The position numbers and the translations under genes are program-made. A stretch of DNA of 45,696 bases, taken from NCBI GenBank assembly GCA_030655145.1, contig JAURWD010000047.1, positions 1-45,696 on the forward strand, written 5' to 3'. The notes under the pieces were generated by a model that was given only the letters and a program-made list of their open reading frames with translations, ran no database searches and was not told the origin of the DNA. Of this stretch, positions 24,479 to 33,885 are shown piece after piece; position 1 is the first letter of the stretch; each line of letters starts with the position of its first letter. The DNA is from Ferruginibacter sp. (GTDB lineage: Bacteria; Bacteroidota; Bacteroidia; Chitinophagales; Chitinophagaceae).

Positions 24479-25906
24479 ATGAGTGAATTACTTTTCAAAA
24501 CAGCAGACACCCCTTTGAAAAAATTGCAGTTGCCGTTTGCCAATATTTTCTCGAGTATTGCCGGCCCAACGCAAACATTCAACGCATGGACGAGCCTGGA
24601 AAAGATCGTGTTCCGTTTCTTTTTTATTTTTCTCCTCCTGTTGGTGCTGCCCATCGACTGGAAAATATTCCGGCAGTTATTCAACATTAACTGGAGCCGC
24701 TTACACTTCCACGAATTGTTTGATCTGTCGAAATACCAGGTACAGTTTATTGCCGAACAGCATTTACCAAAATGGGGTATTGGCGCATTTGCAAACTGGG
24801 GCATCGCCGCGGTTACCGCTGTCGCGGGAACGGTTGCCTGGACGAGGCTTGATCCTCATACAAAGGAGTATGCGGTGTTGTATTATTGGTTACGCGTGGT
24901 GGTTCGTTACCGGCTGGCGTTCGTACTCATTACCTATGGTTTTATCAAGTTGTTCCCGCTGCAGATGCCTTACCCATCGCTCAGCAACCTGCTCACGAAT
25001 TACGGTGATTTTTTTCCCTGGAAGATCTATTTTCAGACGGTGGGCATCGCGCCCAAATACCAGTCATTCCTCGGTTTTGTCGAAGTGCTTTCTGCGTTCT
25101 TATTGTTTAACAGGAAAACAGTAACATTTGGCGTGGGCCTCATTTTTGGCTTTATTGGCAACGTGGCTGTCGTTAATGGGTTGTATGATATTGGTGAGCT
25201 CGTGACGAGCACCTTTATCGTGTTGCTCGCATCCTTTTTATTCGTGAACGACATTCCTCGCTTGTACCGGTTGCTCATAAACGAATTACCTACCAGGGCC
25301 AACAAACTCGTGCCCGATTTTACGGATCCGCATTTAAAAAAGCTGCGCTTATTTGGCCGCTCGGCCTTCCTGTTGTTTACTGTTTTGTTTGCCTACCGTG
25401 CATTGGATAGTTATGCGAATGATCCTTATAAAATTCCAAAGACGCCTGGGCTCACTGGCGCGTATGGATATTACAACGTAAAAGAATTCGTGCTGAACAA
25501 CGACACGATTCCTTATTCAAAAACAGATTCCTCCAGGTGGCAGGACGTGGTGTTTGAAAAATGGTCAACCATGACGGTGAAATCAAACAAGCCGGTAAAA
25601 ATCGATTTCTCCAGCGGCGAAATTGCCGCGGAAAAAGACATCGACCGAAACTATGAACTCGCTGGTCACGCCGGCCGCCATTATTTTTATTACGAAGCCG
25701 ACACTCTCCATCAATCTTTGTCGCTCCAGAATAAAAACATTCATCATCGTGCGGAGAAAATGTCTTTGCACTACAGCCGCCCAAACGATTCTACAATAGT
25801 CTTAAACGGCATCAATGAGGATAGTGATTCACTGCACGTGGTATTGGTCAGGATCAACAAAAAATACCTGATGCTGGAAGGCCGCCGTAAACCAGTCAAG
25901 ATCTAG
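24479..25906 (+). CDS. DoxX-family membrane protein with C-terminal soluble domain (paralogue 1)
   Basis: A 475-residue inner-membrane protein starting 34 bp after SusD. About seven or eight membrane segments (for example IVFRFFFIFLLLLVLPI, WGIAAVTAVAGTVAW, LAFVLITYGFIKLFPLQM, FGVGLIFGFIGNVAVV, TSTFIVLLASFLFV) match DoxX-like proteins, with RLAFVLITYGFIKLFPLQMP as the characteristic segment. After the last membrane span a soluble domain of about 150 residues begins at PKTPGLTGAYGYYNVKEF. The next gene is a clear paralogue with the same layout. DoxX/DoxD proteins are known as thiosulfate:quinone oxidoreductase subunits in Acidianus; whether this distant form does that is unknown. It contains no cysteine. 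Confidence 0.8.
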   Translation: MSELLFKTADTPLKKLQLPFANIFSSIAGPTQTFNAWTSLEKIVFRFFFIFLLLLVLPIDWKIFRQLFNINWSRLHFHELFDLSKYQVQFIAEQHLPKWGIGAFANWGIAAVTAVAGTVAWTRLDPHTKEYAVLYYWLRVVVRYRLAFVLITYGFIKLFPLQMPYPSLSNLLTNYGDFFPWKIYFQTVGIAPKYQSFLGFVEVLSAFLLFNRKTVTFGVGLIFGFIGNVAVVNGLYDIGELVTSTFIVLLASFLFVNDIPRLYRLLINELPTRANKLVPDFTDPHLKKLRLFGRSAFLLFTVLFAYRALDSYANDPYKIPKTPGLTGAYGYYNVKEFVLNNDTIPYSKTDSSRWQDVVFEKWSTMTVKSNKPVKIDFSSGEIAAEKDIDRNYELAGHAGRHYFYYEADTLHQSLSLQNKNIHHRAEKMSLHYSRPNDSTIVLNGINEDSDSLHVVLVRINKKYLMLEGRRKPVKI

Positions 25907-25948
25907 CCACGACAAGTAATTATTCCCCGCGCACTAAAAAAATATTTT

Positions 25949-27463
25949 ATGTCAAACGTAGTTGCCACGCTTCCTCCAACCGTTTTGCAACAGGAAGAAA
26001 CATCCACCCGGCAGATCATTGCGCAAGCAAAAAGCAGGTGGACGAACAAAGAGAAACTGGTGTTCAGGATCGCATTTCTCTACATTCTTTTTTTGTGTAT
26101 ACCAACCTACGCGGCTTTCTACACGCATTTGTCTGGACTTAAATTGTCCACGATCACCTATCACGATTTTCAATCGATTGTTGCTTTCTGGCCACCGCAA
26201 ATTATCCTGATCGAATCTGAAGAAGGCGTGTTCGGACTGTTTAATTACATCAACCTGTTTTTATTATTGGTAGCTGCCGTTGTGGCTGGATTAGTATGGA
26301 CGCTGCTCGACAAGAAATCGATCAACTATAGTAAACTCTATTACTGGATCAGGGTACTGGCAAGGTACCGCCTCGCGTATGGCATGATCGGGTGGGGATT
26401 AAAAAAAGCATTTCCCATGCAGATGGTTCTTCCTACTGAAGGAATGCTTAATACATCCTTCATCGATTTCGCAGAAAAAAAATTGTATTGGAGCCACGTA
26501 GGCGTTTCCTTCAATTATACCGTTTTTCTCGGCTTTGCCGAGATACTTCCCGGCTTGTTGTTGTTGCACCGAAAGACCGCCGTGTTGGGCGGGACACTTG
26601 CCGCAGTAGTGACCTTCAATATCTGTATTGCCAATCATGCTTATGACGCCGGCGTTGCAGTACCGGCCGCCTATTTTGCCATCCTCGGAATTTTTATTGC
26701 CTGGTCCGATTTGCCGAGGATCTGGCAGTTGCTGGTACATGAAAAAGATGTGTTGCAGCCATACCGATACTACCCGGTCTTGCCGGAAAAATGGCAGCAG
26801 TATTTGTGCAATGGACTCAAGCTTACTTTCAATTTTATTTTTGTGGTGCTTGCTGCTGCGGCCTGGGGCTACGGCTTTTTTAATGGCAACAATTACAATA
26901 TACCCAGCACACCTGGGCTGGCGCAAACTAAAGGATATTATTCCGTTAGTTCCTTCCAGTTGAATCATAAAGAAATCCCGTTTTCGCCCCAGGATTCCAT
27001 TCGCTGGCAGGATGCAATTTTTGAGGGCTGGTCAACGCTGAATTATAAAACAAACCGGGGTGCCATCGCTGACCGCATGATCGGTTACTCGCCGCTTCGC
27101 GTGAAGGGAGACAAGGCGAACAGTAAATTGAACCAGGTAAATACGCAGGACTCTGATAAATTAAAAAAAGAGAAAAAGAACAGGGATCTCGGTGTTACCC
27201 GCTGGGAGGTTGGGGGCATGGCCGGTGACCGGCGCTATTTCTTTTACAAAGCCGATACGGTGAAGCAGGTGTTGTACCTGCAGAATAAAAATAAGTACCA
27301 CAAAGATGAACAGCAGGTGTTGCATTACGAACGGCCGAGTGCAACCCGCATCGTATTAAGTGGCGTGAATGAATTCAAAGATTCTATCAGGGTCGTGTTG
27401 GATAAGGTGGATAAAAAATACCCGTTGGTAGAAGGCAGGCAAACTGCCGTCGAAGCATTTTAA
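25949..27463 (+). CDS. DoxX-family membrane protein with C-terminal soluble domain (paralogue 2)
   Basis: A 504-residue paralogue of the preceding protein, starting 42 bp after it. The membrane part (IAFLYILFLCIPTYAAF, LFLLLVAAVVAGLVWTLL, YRLAYGMIGWGLKKAFPMQM, AVLGGTLAAVVTFNICIAN and others) aligns segment by segment with the first copy. The soluble domain shares PSTPGLAQTKGYYSVSSF, SIRWQDAIFEGWSTLNYK and LYLQNKNKYHKDEQQVLHYERP. It has an extra charged insert of about 40 residues (DKANSKLNQVN to KKNRDLG) absent from copy 1. Three cysteines are all in or near membrane segments. The pair may form a heterodimer. Last gene of the operon. Confidence 0.8.
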   Translation: MSNVVATLPPTVLQQEETSTRQIIAQAKSRWTNKEKLVFRIAFLYILFLCIPTYAAFYTHLSGLKLSTITYHDFQSIVAFWPPQIILIESEEGVFGLFNYINLFLLLVAAVVAGLVWTLLDKKSINYSKLYYWIRVLARYRLAYGMIGWGLKKAFPMQMVLPTEGMLNTSFIDFAEKKLYWSHVGVSFNYTVFLGFAEILPGLLLLHRKTAVLGGTLAAVVTFNICIANHAYDAGVAVPAAYFAILGIFIAWSDLPRIWQLLVHEKDVLQPYRYYPVLPEKWQQYLCNGLKLTFNFIFVVLAAAAWGYGFFNGNNYNIPSTPGLAQTKGYYSVSSFQLNHKEIPFSPQDSIRWQDAIFEGWSTLNYKTNRGAIADRMIGYSPLRVKGDKANSKLNQVNTQDSDKLKKEKKNRDLGVTRWEVGGMAGDRRYFFYKADTVKQVLYLQNKNKYHKDEQQVLHYERPSATRIVLSGVNEFKDSIRVVLDKVDKKYPLVEGRQTAVEAF

Positions 27464-27595
27464 TTGCGAAAATATTTCTGACCCTGAAAGATTTTTTATA
27501 GCGGATATTTTTCCTGCAAAATTTAAATTCCTGTTCATAAAACATGAACTTATCACACGATCAACTAACTTCTAATCTTCTGATCCGGATGGCGT

Positions 27596-28768
27596 CTATG
27601 CATCGGTGTTAGCTGGTTTTATCGCTGTGCCAGGAAGATGAATGAGCACCGCATTGCCCTTTGAATTTGGTGTTAAGGTTAATTTCCCGTTTAGCAATTC
27701 TACTCTTGTGATAATATTGTTTAGTAACTCGGACGAGAGGAAATCATTTTTGTCAATTTTTACATTGTCCCTGTAGTCTAATTTGATTTCGTGATTATTC
27801 ATAATATCAATTGATATTTTGTCTGCACCCATTATCTTAGAAATTTCTAAGAGATGTTGCACTATCCTGAATAAGTTAAGTCCGATATTAGACTTCTTAC
27901 TATTTATTGCCTCATGTTTTCCGAAGTCTACTTGTATATTATTAAGCTTGCCAAATTGCATTCCGTAGTCATGGATGATCCAATAATAATCCGCATTTTG
28001 AAATGTTGTTGGGATGATCGATTTTGACAGGCTTTTTATTTCATCGATCAGGAAGGATATGGCTTCCTTGCTTTTTTCCAGGAAGTATGGCTGCAGATCT
28101 TTTGAGTCAGTTGCAGAATTAAGTAACAATTTTGTCGCAGCCAATGTCTGGGCTAGATTTTCATGAAGCTCGTAGGCAATCAAATTATCTTTTTTGTCGC
28201 TTTCTGCAATTATCAAACGGGAGATTCTTTTTTCAGCTTCAATTTGGGCCTCAACATGCTTCGTTACTAATTTATTCTTTACCCTCAACTCCAATAATTT
28301 AGAGACTTGCCGTGCTATTATGGTCAATGAGTTTTTTTGCTGCGGTGACAATTCATCCTTTTTAACCTGGTCAATTACACACACTGAACCAAGGTTGTAA
28401 CCAGAACTACTCAGGATGGGAGCCCCGGCATAAAATCCAATTTGCAAGTCTCCGGTCACAAGTGGATTATCGAAAAACCTTTCATCGGTCCTGGCATCTG
28501 TCACAACCATCACATCGTTTTGAAGAATGGTATGGGAACAAAAAGCAACATCCCTGGTGGTTTGCGGCGCTTCAAGGTTTTTACTGGCCTTGAACCATTG
28601 TCTTTCGTCATCTACAAAAGTAATTAGTGCGATCGGGCAGTCGCAGATCTGGGATGCGAGTTCAACCAGGTCATCATAATCTTTTTCTTTCTCTGAATCC
28701 AGGATGCTGTAGGATAGAAGATCTTTTATTCTCAACCCTTCACCGATTGTCGGTGCTGCTATTTTCAT
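27596..28768 (-). CDS. GAF-domain histidine-kinase-like protein with degenerate ATPase domain
   Basis: A 390-residue cytosolic protein. An N-terminal GAF domain (about 20-165) includes FVDDERQWFKASKNL and APILSSSGYNLGSVCVID, the form common in GAF kinases. A coiled region leads to ELHENLAQTLAATKLLL, which resembles the HisKA_3 dimerization helix with the phospho-accepting His. The C-terminal part is placed like a HATPase_c domain but lacks the usual N-box Asn pair, the DxGxG loop (here YRDNVKIDKNDF) and a clear GxG. It may therefore be a non-catalytic sensor or a pseudokinase. It sits between two + strand operons, divergent from the MBL gene. No response regulator is adjacent. Confidence 0.75.
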   Translation of the reverse strand: MKIAAPTIGEGLRIKDLLSYSILDSEKEKDYDDLVELASQICDCPIALITFVDDERQWFKASKNLEAPQTTRDVAFCSHTILQNDVMVVTDARTDERFFDNPLVTGDLQIGFYAGAPILSSSGYNLGSVCVIDQVKKDELSPQQKNSLTIIARQVSKLLELRVKNKLVTKHVEAQIEAEKRISRLIIAESDKKDNLIAYELHENLAQTLAATKLLLNSATDSKDLQPYFLEKSKEAISFLIDEIKSLSKSIIPTTFQNADYYWIIHDYGMQFGKLNNIQVDFGKHEAINSKKSNIGLNLFRIVQHLLEISKIMGADKISIDIMNNHEIKLDYRDNVKIDKNDFLSSELLNNIITRVELLNGKLTLTPNSKGNAVLIHLPGTAIKPANTDA

Positions 28769-28992
28769 GGGTTAAATTTAAACATTAACTCAATCCGGGG
28801 CGTTAACTAAATGTCAAACTTCCACTCAGGATGCTTGATCTGTTAATTCAGCAAGCGCCTTATTCTTCAAAGACATTCGTCAACAATATTCTCTGCGTTC
28901 GAAAGGCCTCGCTCAGGCATGACCTTTTTTTACAGCCCGATTTTAAAAAGCCTTATTTTTAGCGTACTCCATTCTAATTGCAAATTGCTGCT

Positions 28993-29976
28993 ATGATAAA
29001 AAAAATAGGAATCGCTTTCCTTATCATAATACTGGTCGGTGTTGTTTTCGTTTACATAAGAACGCGTCCTTCCGGCGACATCAACAAATACAAGACTTAC
29101 TTCACGAACGATACCAGTGCGCCACGTGACGGCGAAATTAAAGCCAGTTTTTTTGGCGTCTCCACGCTGCTGCTGGATGATGGAAAAACACAGTTGCTGA
29201 TCGATGGCTTCTTTTCACGGCCTTCTATTACCAGCGCGTTGTTCACCGATATTCATTCCGATACAGTCGAGATCGCTCGCGTGCTTGGGCAGTTTGGTAT
29301 TAACCGCCTAAAAGGAATTTTTGTTACCCATTCTCATTACGATCATGTGTTCGATGCCGGATATGTCAGCAAGATGACGGGAGCCACGCTCTACGGTTCC
29401 GTATCCACGCTGAACGTTGGCCGTGGCGCTGGCGTAGCGGAAGACATGTTGAAATTATATCAGCCGAATACCGACGTAACCATCGGTGAGTTTACCATTC
29501 GCGTGGTGCCATCGAAACATTCCCCGGGTAACGCGTTGAAAGATGATGGTGTTGCCATTGCCGAACCGCTGCCCCAGCCGGCCTCGATGAAAGTTTATTC
29601 AGAGGGTGGCTCTTACGATTTTTTTATCACGCACAGGCAAAAAAAGATCTTCATCAAACCGAGTCCAAACTTCATCGTCGGCGCCCTGGACAGTTTGAAA
29701 GCTGATGTCCTTTTCCTGGGCATCCCAACGATTACGAAACAAGACACAGCCTGGATGGAACAGTTCTATAAAGAGAATGTAACCTCCTTAAAACCAGCGC
29801 TCGTAATTCCCCTGCATTGGGATAATTTCTTTTACCCGCTTTCCGACAACCTGGTGATGCTTCCGAAATTTACCTGCAACGCTGAAAAGGATTTTGATTA
29901 TTTTATCGGGAAAGCAACACAAGACCACATCGATTTCAAAATTTTGCAAGGAACACACAGCATCATCCTGAAATAA
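28993..29976 (+). CDS. MBL-fold metallo-hydrolase, membrane-anchored
   Basis: Translation should start at the ATG at 28993 (327 residues); a TTG at 28978 would add five residues. The N terminus is a signal anchor (IGIAFLIIILVGVVFVYI). The metallo-beta-lactamase fold shows the zinc motif THSHYDH, the strand DDGKTQLLIDGFF, a His in SKHSPGN, and a last His in PLHWDNF. It is nearest the Lactamase_B_2/UlaG-like group, which hydrolyses lactones or phosphoesters. The stop codon ends one base before the start of the PQQ-dehydrogenase gene, so the two are translationally coupled. One possibility is hydrolysis of the lactone that the dehydrogenase makes from a sugar. Confidence 0.8.
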   Translation: MIKKIGIAFLIIILVGVVFVYIRTRPSGDINKYKTYFTNDTSAPRDGEIKASFFGVSTLLLDDGKTQLLIDGFFSRPSITSALFTDIHSDTVEIARVLGQFGINRLKGIFVTHSHYDHVFDAGYVSKMTGATLYGSVSTLNVGRGAGVAEDMLKLYQPNTDVTIGEFTIRVVPSKHSPGNALKDDGVAIAEPLPQPASMKVYSEGGSYDFFITHRQKKIFIKPSPNFIVGALDSLKADVLFLGIPTITKQDTAWMEQFYKENVTSLKPALVIPLHWDNFFYPLSDNLVMLPKFTCNAEKDFDYFIGKATQDHIDFKILQGTHSIILK

Positions 29977-29977
29977 C

Positions 29978-32353
29978 ATGACAATCCAGAAAGGATCTTC
30001 GGTTTTAATTTTCCTGGTAGTGAACTGCATGCTACTGGCTCCATTCTCGTCCTGCAACACAGGTGCTGAGAAGAAAGTCGTGTTGGCGAGCGCAGCCAAT
30101 GACGGCGTTTTTACAAAGGCCCAGGTTGACCGTGGGGCAGAGATCTACGCCAACAATTGTGCGGCTTGCCATGGCAAAGATCTACGCGGATCGGAAGGTG
30201 GTACGGCCTTGGTTGGTGATCGCTTCATCGATAAATGGAAAGATCAGACCTTGTCCGCCCTCTTTTCCCTCACGAAAAACACCATGCCAAAAACGGCTCC
30301 GAAATCGCTCGATGATGCGAGCTATGCCGCGCTGCTTGCCTTTATGTTGAATACTAACGGTTTCGCACAGGGGCCAACCGTACTCACCGCCAGCCTTTCG
30401 ATCTTAGATACCATTTTGATAGGGGCTCCACCAGCCACGGGCAGGCGCAGTATGCGTTTTACGCCCGCCCCCTACAATGCTTCCGCGCCCACCATCGAGG
30501 CAGAGTGGTTACAACATCGCGGTGATTACGGCAGCACGAATTATTCCCCGCTTGACCAGGTGAATGCAGGCAACGTAAAAAATTTGAAAGTCGCCTGGCG
30601 CTGGAAAACCGACAACTTCGGCCCGACGCCGGAATACTATTTCAAAGCTACCCCGTTGATGGCTAACGGTATCCTGTATACGACCGCCGGTACCAACCGT
30701 TCAGTAGCGGCGATCGATGCACAATCAGGTGAAACCATCTGGACCTATCGCTTCGATGAGAAGCAGCGGCGCACCTCCGTTCCCCGCCAGAACTCCGGCA
30801 GGGGCGTGGCCTATTGGGCCTCACCGGCACGAACGAAGGATCGCATCATTTTTATCACACCGGGTTTTCATTTGATCGCACTCGATGCTGCCACCGGTCA
30901 ACCCGTAAATGGTTTTGGTGTGAATGGGATCGTCGATCTCAAGAAGGGCCTGTCCAATGATACCGCGGTTTTAAATGCCACCATCGGTTCTACTTCGCCG
31001 CCGGTGATCATCAACGATGTGATCGTGATCGGTTCAAGTTTCCCGGTTGGCCTGGCGCCCGTGTCCCGGAAACAGGTGAGGGGTGATATCCTCGGCTATG
31101 ATGTACATACCGGTCGCAAACTGTGGACTTTTCATACGATCCCGCAACGCGGGGAAGAAGGCAATGAAACCTGGCAAGACAGCAGTTGGAAATTTACCGG
31201 CAATGTGGGTGCCTGGGCGCCCTTGACTGCCGACCCGGAGCTTGGTTGCGTTTACATCCCACTCGAAGCGCCGACCGGTGATTTTTATGGGGGGCATCGG
31301 CCGGGTAATAACCTGTTTTCACAAAGCCTGGTTTGCCTTGATGCAAAGACGGGAAAGAAACGCTGGCATTACCAGCTTATTCATCATGACATATGGGATT
31401 ATGACTTGCCTGCACCGCCGGTACTGGCTGATATTACTGTTGATGGAAAGCCGGTAAAGGCCGTTGTCCAACTGACTAAACATGCCTTTGCATTTGTGTT
31501 CGATCGCGTTACTGGAAAACCTGTTTGGCCCATTGAGGAACGGGCGGTACCTCGCAGCAGCGTGCCTACTGAATGGACTTCTCCCACACAACCCTTTCCT
31601 ACAAAGCCAGCCCCGTATGATCGGCAGGGTTATTTGGACGACTACCTGGTTGACTTTACCCCGGAAATAAAGCAACAAGCGTTGAAAATTGTGCAGCTGT
31701 ATAAAACCGGTCCTTTATTTACGCCCATATCTGTTTATAAAAAACCGGATCAACTCGGTACGCTGGTGCTGCCGGATGCTGCCGGCGGCGCAAACTGGCA
31801 GGGTGGTGTGCTGGATAAGGAAACCGGGATTCTTTATGTTTCTTCGAGCACTGTCTTGCGCCCGATGAGCCTGGAGCCAGCGCCCGAACTGTCAGACATG
31901 GACTATGTCGGGTTCATGGGCAGTTCCAAAATTGGCCCTTATGGATTGCCGTTAGTGAAGCCGCCTTATGGGCGCATCACGGCGATTGACCTCAATACCG
32001 GCCAACATAAATGGATGGTGGCGAATGCCAGTACCCCGCAATGGTTAAAAGATATTCCTGCCTTGAAAGGATTAAATATCCCCAGTACCGGGATACCAGA
32101 TCGGGTAGGCATGCTCGTTACGAAGACCTTGTTGTTTGCAGGGGAAGGTTCAGGTATGTATGCGTCGGACTTTCCCGGGGGAAATAAATTGCGCAGTTAT
32201 GATAAGTCGACTGGGGCAGTGATCGCAGAATTTGAACTTCCTGCCAACCAATGTGGCATTCCCATGACCTATTCCATAAATGGCAGGCAATACATTGTAT
32301 TGGCTGTTGGAGCTCCTGGCCATGCCGGGGAACTTGTCGCACTTTCGTTGTGA
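29978..32353 (+). CDS. PQQ-dependent dehydrogenase with N-terminal cytochrome c domain (lipoprotein)
   Basis: A 791-residue exported quinoprotein. It starts with a lipoprotein-like signal (LLAPFSSC, Cys26), followed by a cytochrome c domain with heme motif CAACH (Cys61, Cys64, His65) and a probable Met ligand in KNTMPKTAP. The rest is a PQQ beta-propeller starting EWLQHRGDYGSTNYSPLDQVN with repeats such as AIDAQSGETIWTYRF, VCLDAKTGKKRWHYQ and AIDLNTGQHKWMV. It resembles membrane glucose dehydrogenase-type enzymes, which oxidise sugars in the periplasm. The cytochrome is N-terminal here. Electrons would pass from PQQH2 to the fused heme. Substrate is uncertain. It is coupled to the MBL gene. 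Confidence 0.88.
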   Translation: MTIQKGSSVLIFLVVNCMLLAPFSSCNTGAEKKVVLASAANDGVFTKAQVDRGAEIYANNCAACHGKDLRGSEGGTALVGDRFIDKWKDQTLSALFSLTKNTMPKTAPKSLDDASYAALLAFMLNTNGFAQGPTVLTASLSILDTILIGAPPATGRRSMRFTPAPYNASAPTIEAEWLQHRGDYGSTNYSPLDQVNAGNVKNLKVAWRWKTDNFGPTPEYYFKATPLMANGILYTTAGTNRSVAAIDAQSGETIWTYRFDEKQRRTSVPRQNSGRGVAYWASPARTKDRIIFITPGFHLIALDAATGQPVNGFGVNGIVDLKKGLSNDTAVLNATIGSTSPPVIINDVIVIGSSFPVGLAPVSRKQVRGDILGYDVHTGRKLWTFHTIPQRGEEGNETWQDSSWKFTGNVGAWAPLTADPELGCVYIPLEAPTGDFYGGHRPGNNLFSQSLVCLDAKTGKKRWHYQLIHHDIWDYDLPAPPVLADITVDGKPVKAVVQLTKHAFAFVFDRVTGKPVWPIEERAVPRSSVPTEWTSPTQPFPTKPAPYDRQGYLDDYLVDFTPEIKQQALKIVQLYKTGPLFTPISVYKKPDQLGTLVLPDAAGGANWQGGVLDKETGILYVSSSTVLRPMSLEPAPELSDMDYVGFMGSSKIGPYGLPLVKPPYGRITAIDLNTGQHKWMVANASTPQWLKDIPALKGLNIPSTGIPDRVGMLVTKTLLFAGEGSGMYASDFPGGNKLRSYDKSTGAVIAEFELPANQCGIPMTYSINGRQYIVLAVGAPGHAGELVALSL

Positions 32354-32406
32354 TCCACATTCATGAGCGAAGAGGTAGTACAATGATTTTCATTTAGCAA
32401 GAACTA

Positions 32407-33885
32407 TCAACTAGCAAGAGTTGCAGCTCCCTTGCCAATCCGCACCCAGGCACCATCCACAAGGGCGCAGGCAAATTTGAATAAATATTGATCCATGCCG
32501 TGTTCATCTGCTGCACCTGATTCAAATTGCGTGGCATAGCTGCCCGCACTCAGCCGATTTGGGTCGCTAGTCAAAAAACGGGTAGACGCCTGGATGGATT
32601 GTTCGACCTCGTACATCTGTTGCCGGATTTTTTCCTGTGTTTCGAGATCCAGCTGCTCAAATTCCGTTTCCCTGTTAGTGGCTGCAGTTGCTTCGATGGC
32701 CTCGGTCATGTTGCTGATCACGTGTCCATTATTGAAAGAGCGTGGCTCACCACCGAGGTGATGAAATCCCAATAACTTAAGTGGTATGGTAGTTACGATA
32801 TCCCTGTTGTTGATGTGCAGGAAGGTCTTTGCCTCCAGCAATTCATTGTAGCACGCCACGAATTCGCGGTTGGCTACCCGTGGTGAACCAAAGACATAAA
32901 TATGCGCTACGTTATATTTTCCTAATGCAAGGCGATGGGCCGCTAATTGTGCAAGGGCTGCACCGAGGCTATGTCCGCAGATGAATAATTTTTTCTTTGC
33001 CCCCATGCTATCAACGGCCGCCTGCACTTCGCTCCATACACCATCCAGCGCCCGCTGGAATCCCCGGTGCACTTTTCCGATTCCACCAAAGGCTTCGGTC
33101 TTCAGGAAATTTAAATCTGCCAGCGCGTCTTTCCAGCTGCTCGTCCCGCGGAAGCTGATAACCAAATGCTCGTCTTTTCCCGCCAAAAATACCTGCGTAT
33201 CTGTCTCCGCATTTTCTATCCACTTGAACGAATGATAGCCCCAGTCTGCCAGTTGTTTCTCCACAAAGGCGGGTGTGAAATATGCGATGTGTGCAAGCTC
33301 AGCCATGGTGATGGCATTCTCTAAAGTATGGCCCGTCGCATCTTCGTCAAAACCAAAAGCGTTGGAGGGAATTACATCATCACGTCCATATCTTGCCCGG
33401 TTAATGACAGGCCCAATCGTGCGTAGGGTGTAGGCTGAACTCAAGCCTGGTATCCGTTCCCACCGCGGGCAGGTCACATCTTTACCATCGATGTTCAAAA
33501 TGGAATTGCCTTCAGTATCCCTGGTCATCCCGACATTTAATAAACCTGCATACCGGGTTGCTGCTTCAACAACATCAAAGGGATCGCTGTCTTCGGCCTC
33601 CAGGATCGGCCCCGTTGTATTGACAATATAATGCAGAAAAAGCCGGTCAATCAACTGCGTTAAATCTTTGCCTTGCCTGGTAGCCTCAGCGATTCTTTTG
33701 CGAAAGACCAGCAGCGTTTCCGCTAATTTTTCATTGTACAAATTCGTTTCTAACAAAAACCTATCCTGCTCAGGGTGTAAGGCGAAGGCCCGGACGATAT
33801 TGCCAAAATCATGCTGAGATAAAGCCGGGTTGGTTTTAAGTGCCGCTAAAGATTGCTGAATTTTTTCCTGGTCCATAATTGACAT
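32407..33885 (-). CDS. class 3 lipase family protein
   Basis: The open frame runs from 34044, but the ATG at 33885 (starting MSIMDQEKIQQSL) gives a sensible start, with 492 residues and no signal peptide. The lipase class 3 core is visible: FRGTSSWKDALADLNF as the oxyanion region, LFICGHSLGAALAQLAAH with the nucleophile Ser, VFGSPRVANREF, and a late His in NRDIVTTIPLKLLGFHHLGGE. These match fungal-type triacylglycerol lipases. An N-terminal all-helical region of about 150 residues has no clear family. Absence of a signal suggests a cytosolic enzyme or export by another route. Converges on the PQQ gene. Confidence 0.8.
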   Translation of the reverse strand: MSIMDQEKIQQSLAALKTNPALSQHDFGNIVRAFALHPEQDRFLLETNLYNEKLAETLLVFRKRIAEATRQGKDLTQLIDRLFLHYIVNTTGPILEAEDSDPFDVVEAATRYAGLLNVGMTRDTEGNSILNIDGKDVTCPRWERIPGLSSAYTLRTIGPVINRARYGRDDVIPSNAFGFDEDATGHTLENAITMAELAHIAYFTPAFVEKQLADWGYHSFKWIENAETDTQVFLAGKDEHLVISFRGTSSWKDALADLNFLKTEAFGGIGKVHRGFQRALDGVWSEVQAAVDSMGAKKKLFICGHSLGAALAQLAAHRLALGKYNVAHIYVFGSPRVANREFVACYNELLEAKTFLHINNRDIVTTIPLKLLGFHHLGGEPRSFNNGHVISNMTEAIEATAATNRETEFEQLDLETQEKIRQQMYEVEQSIQASTRFLTSDPNRLSAGSYATQFESGAADEHGMDQYLFKFACALVDGAWVRIGKGAATLAS

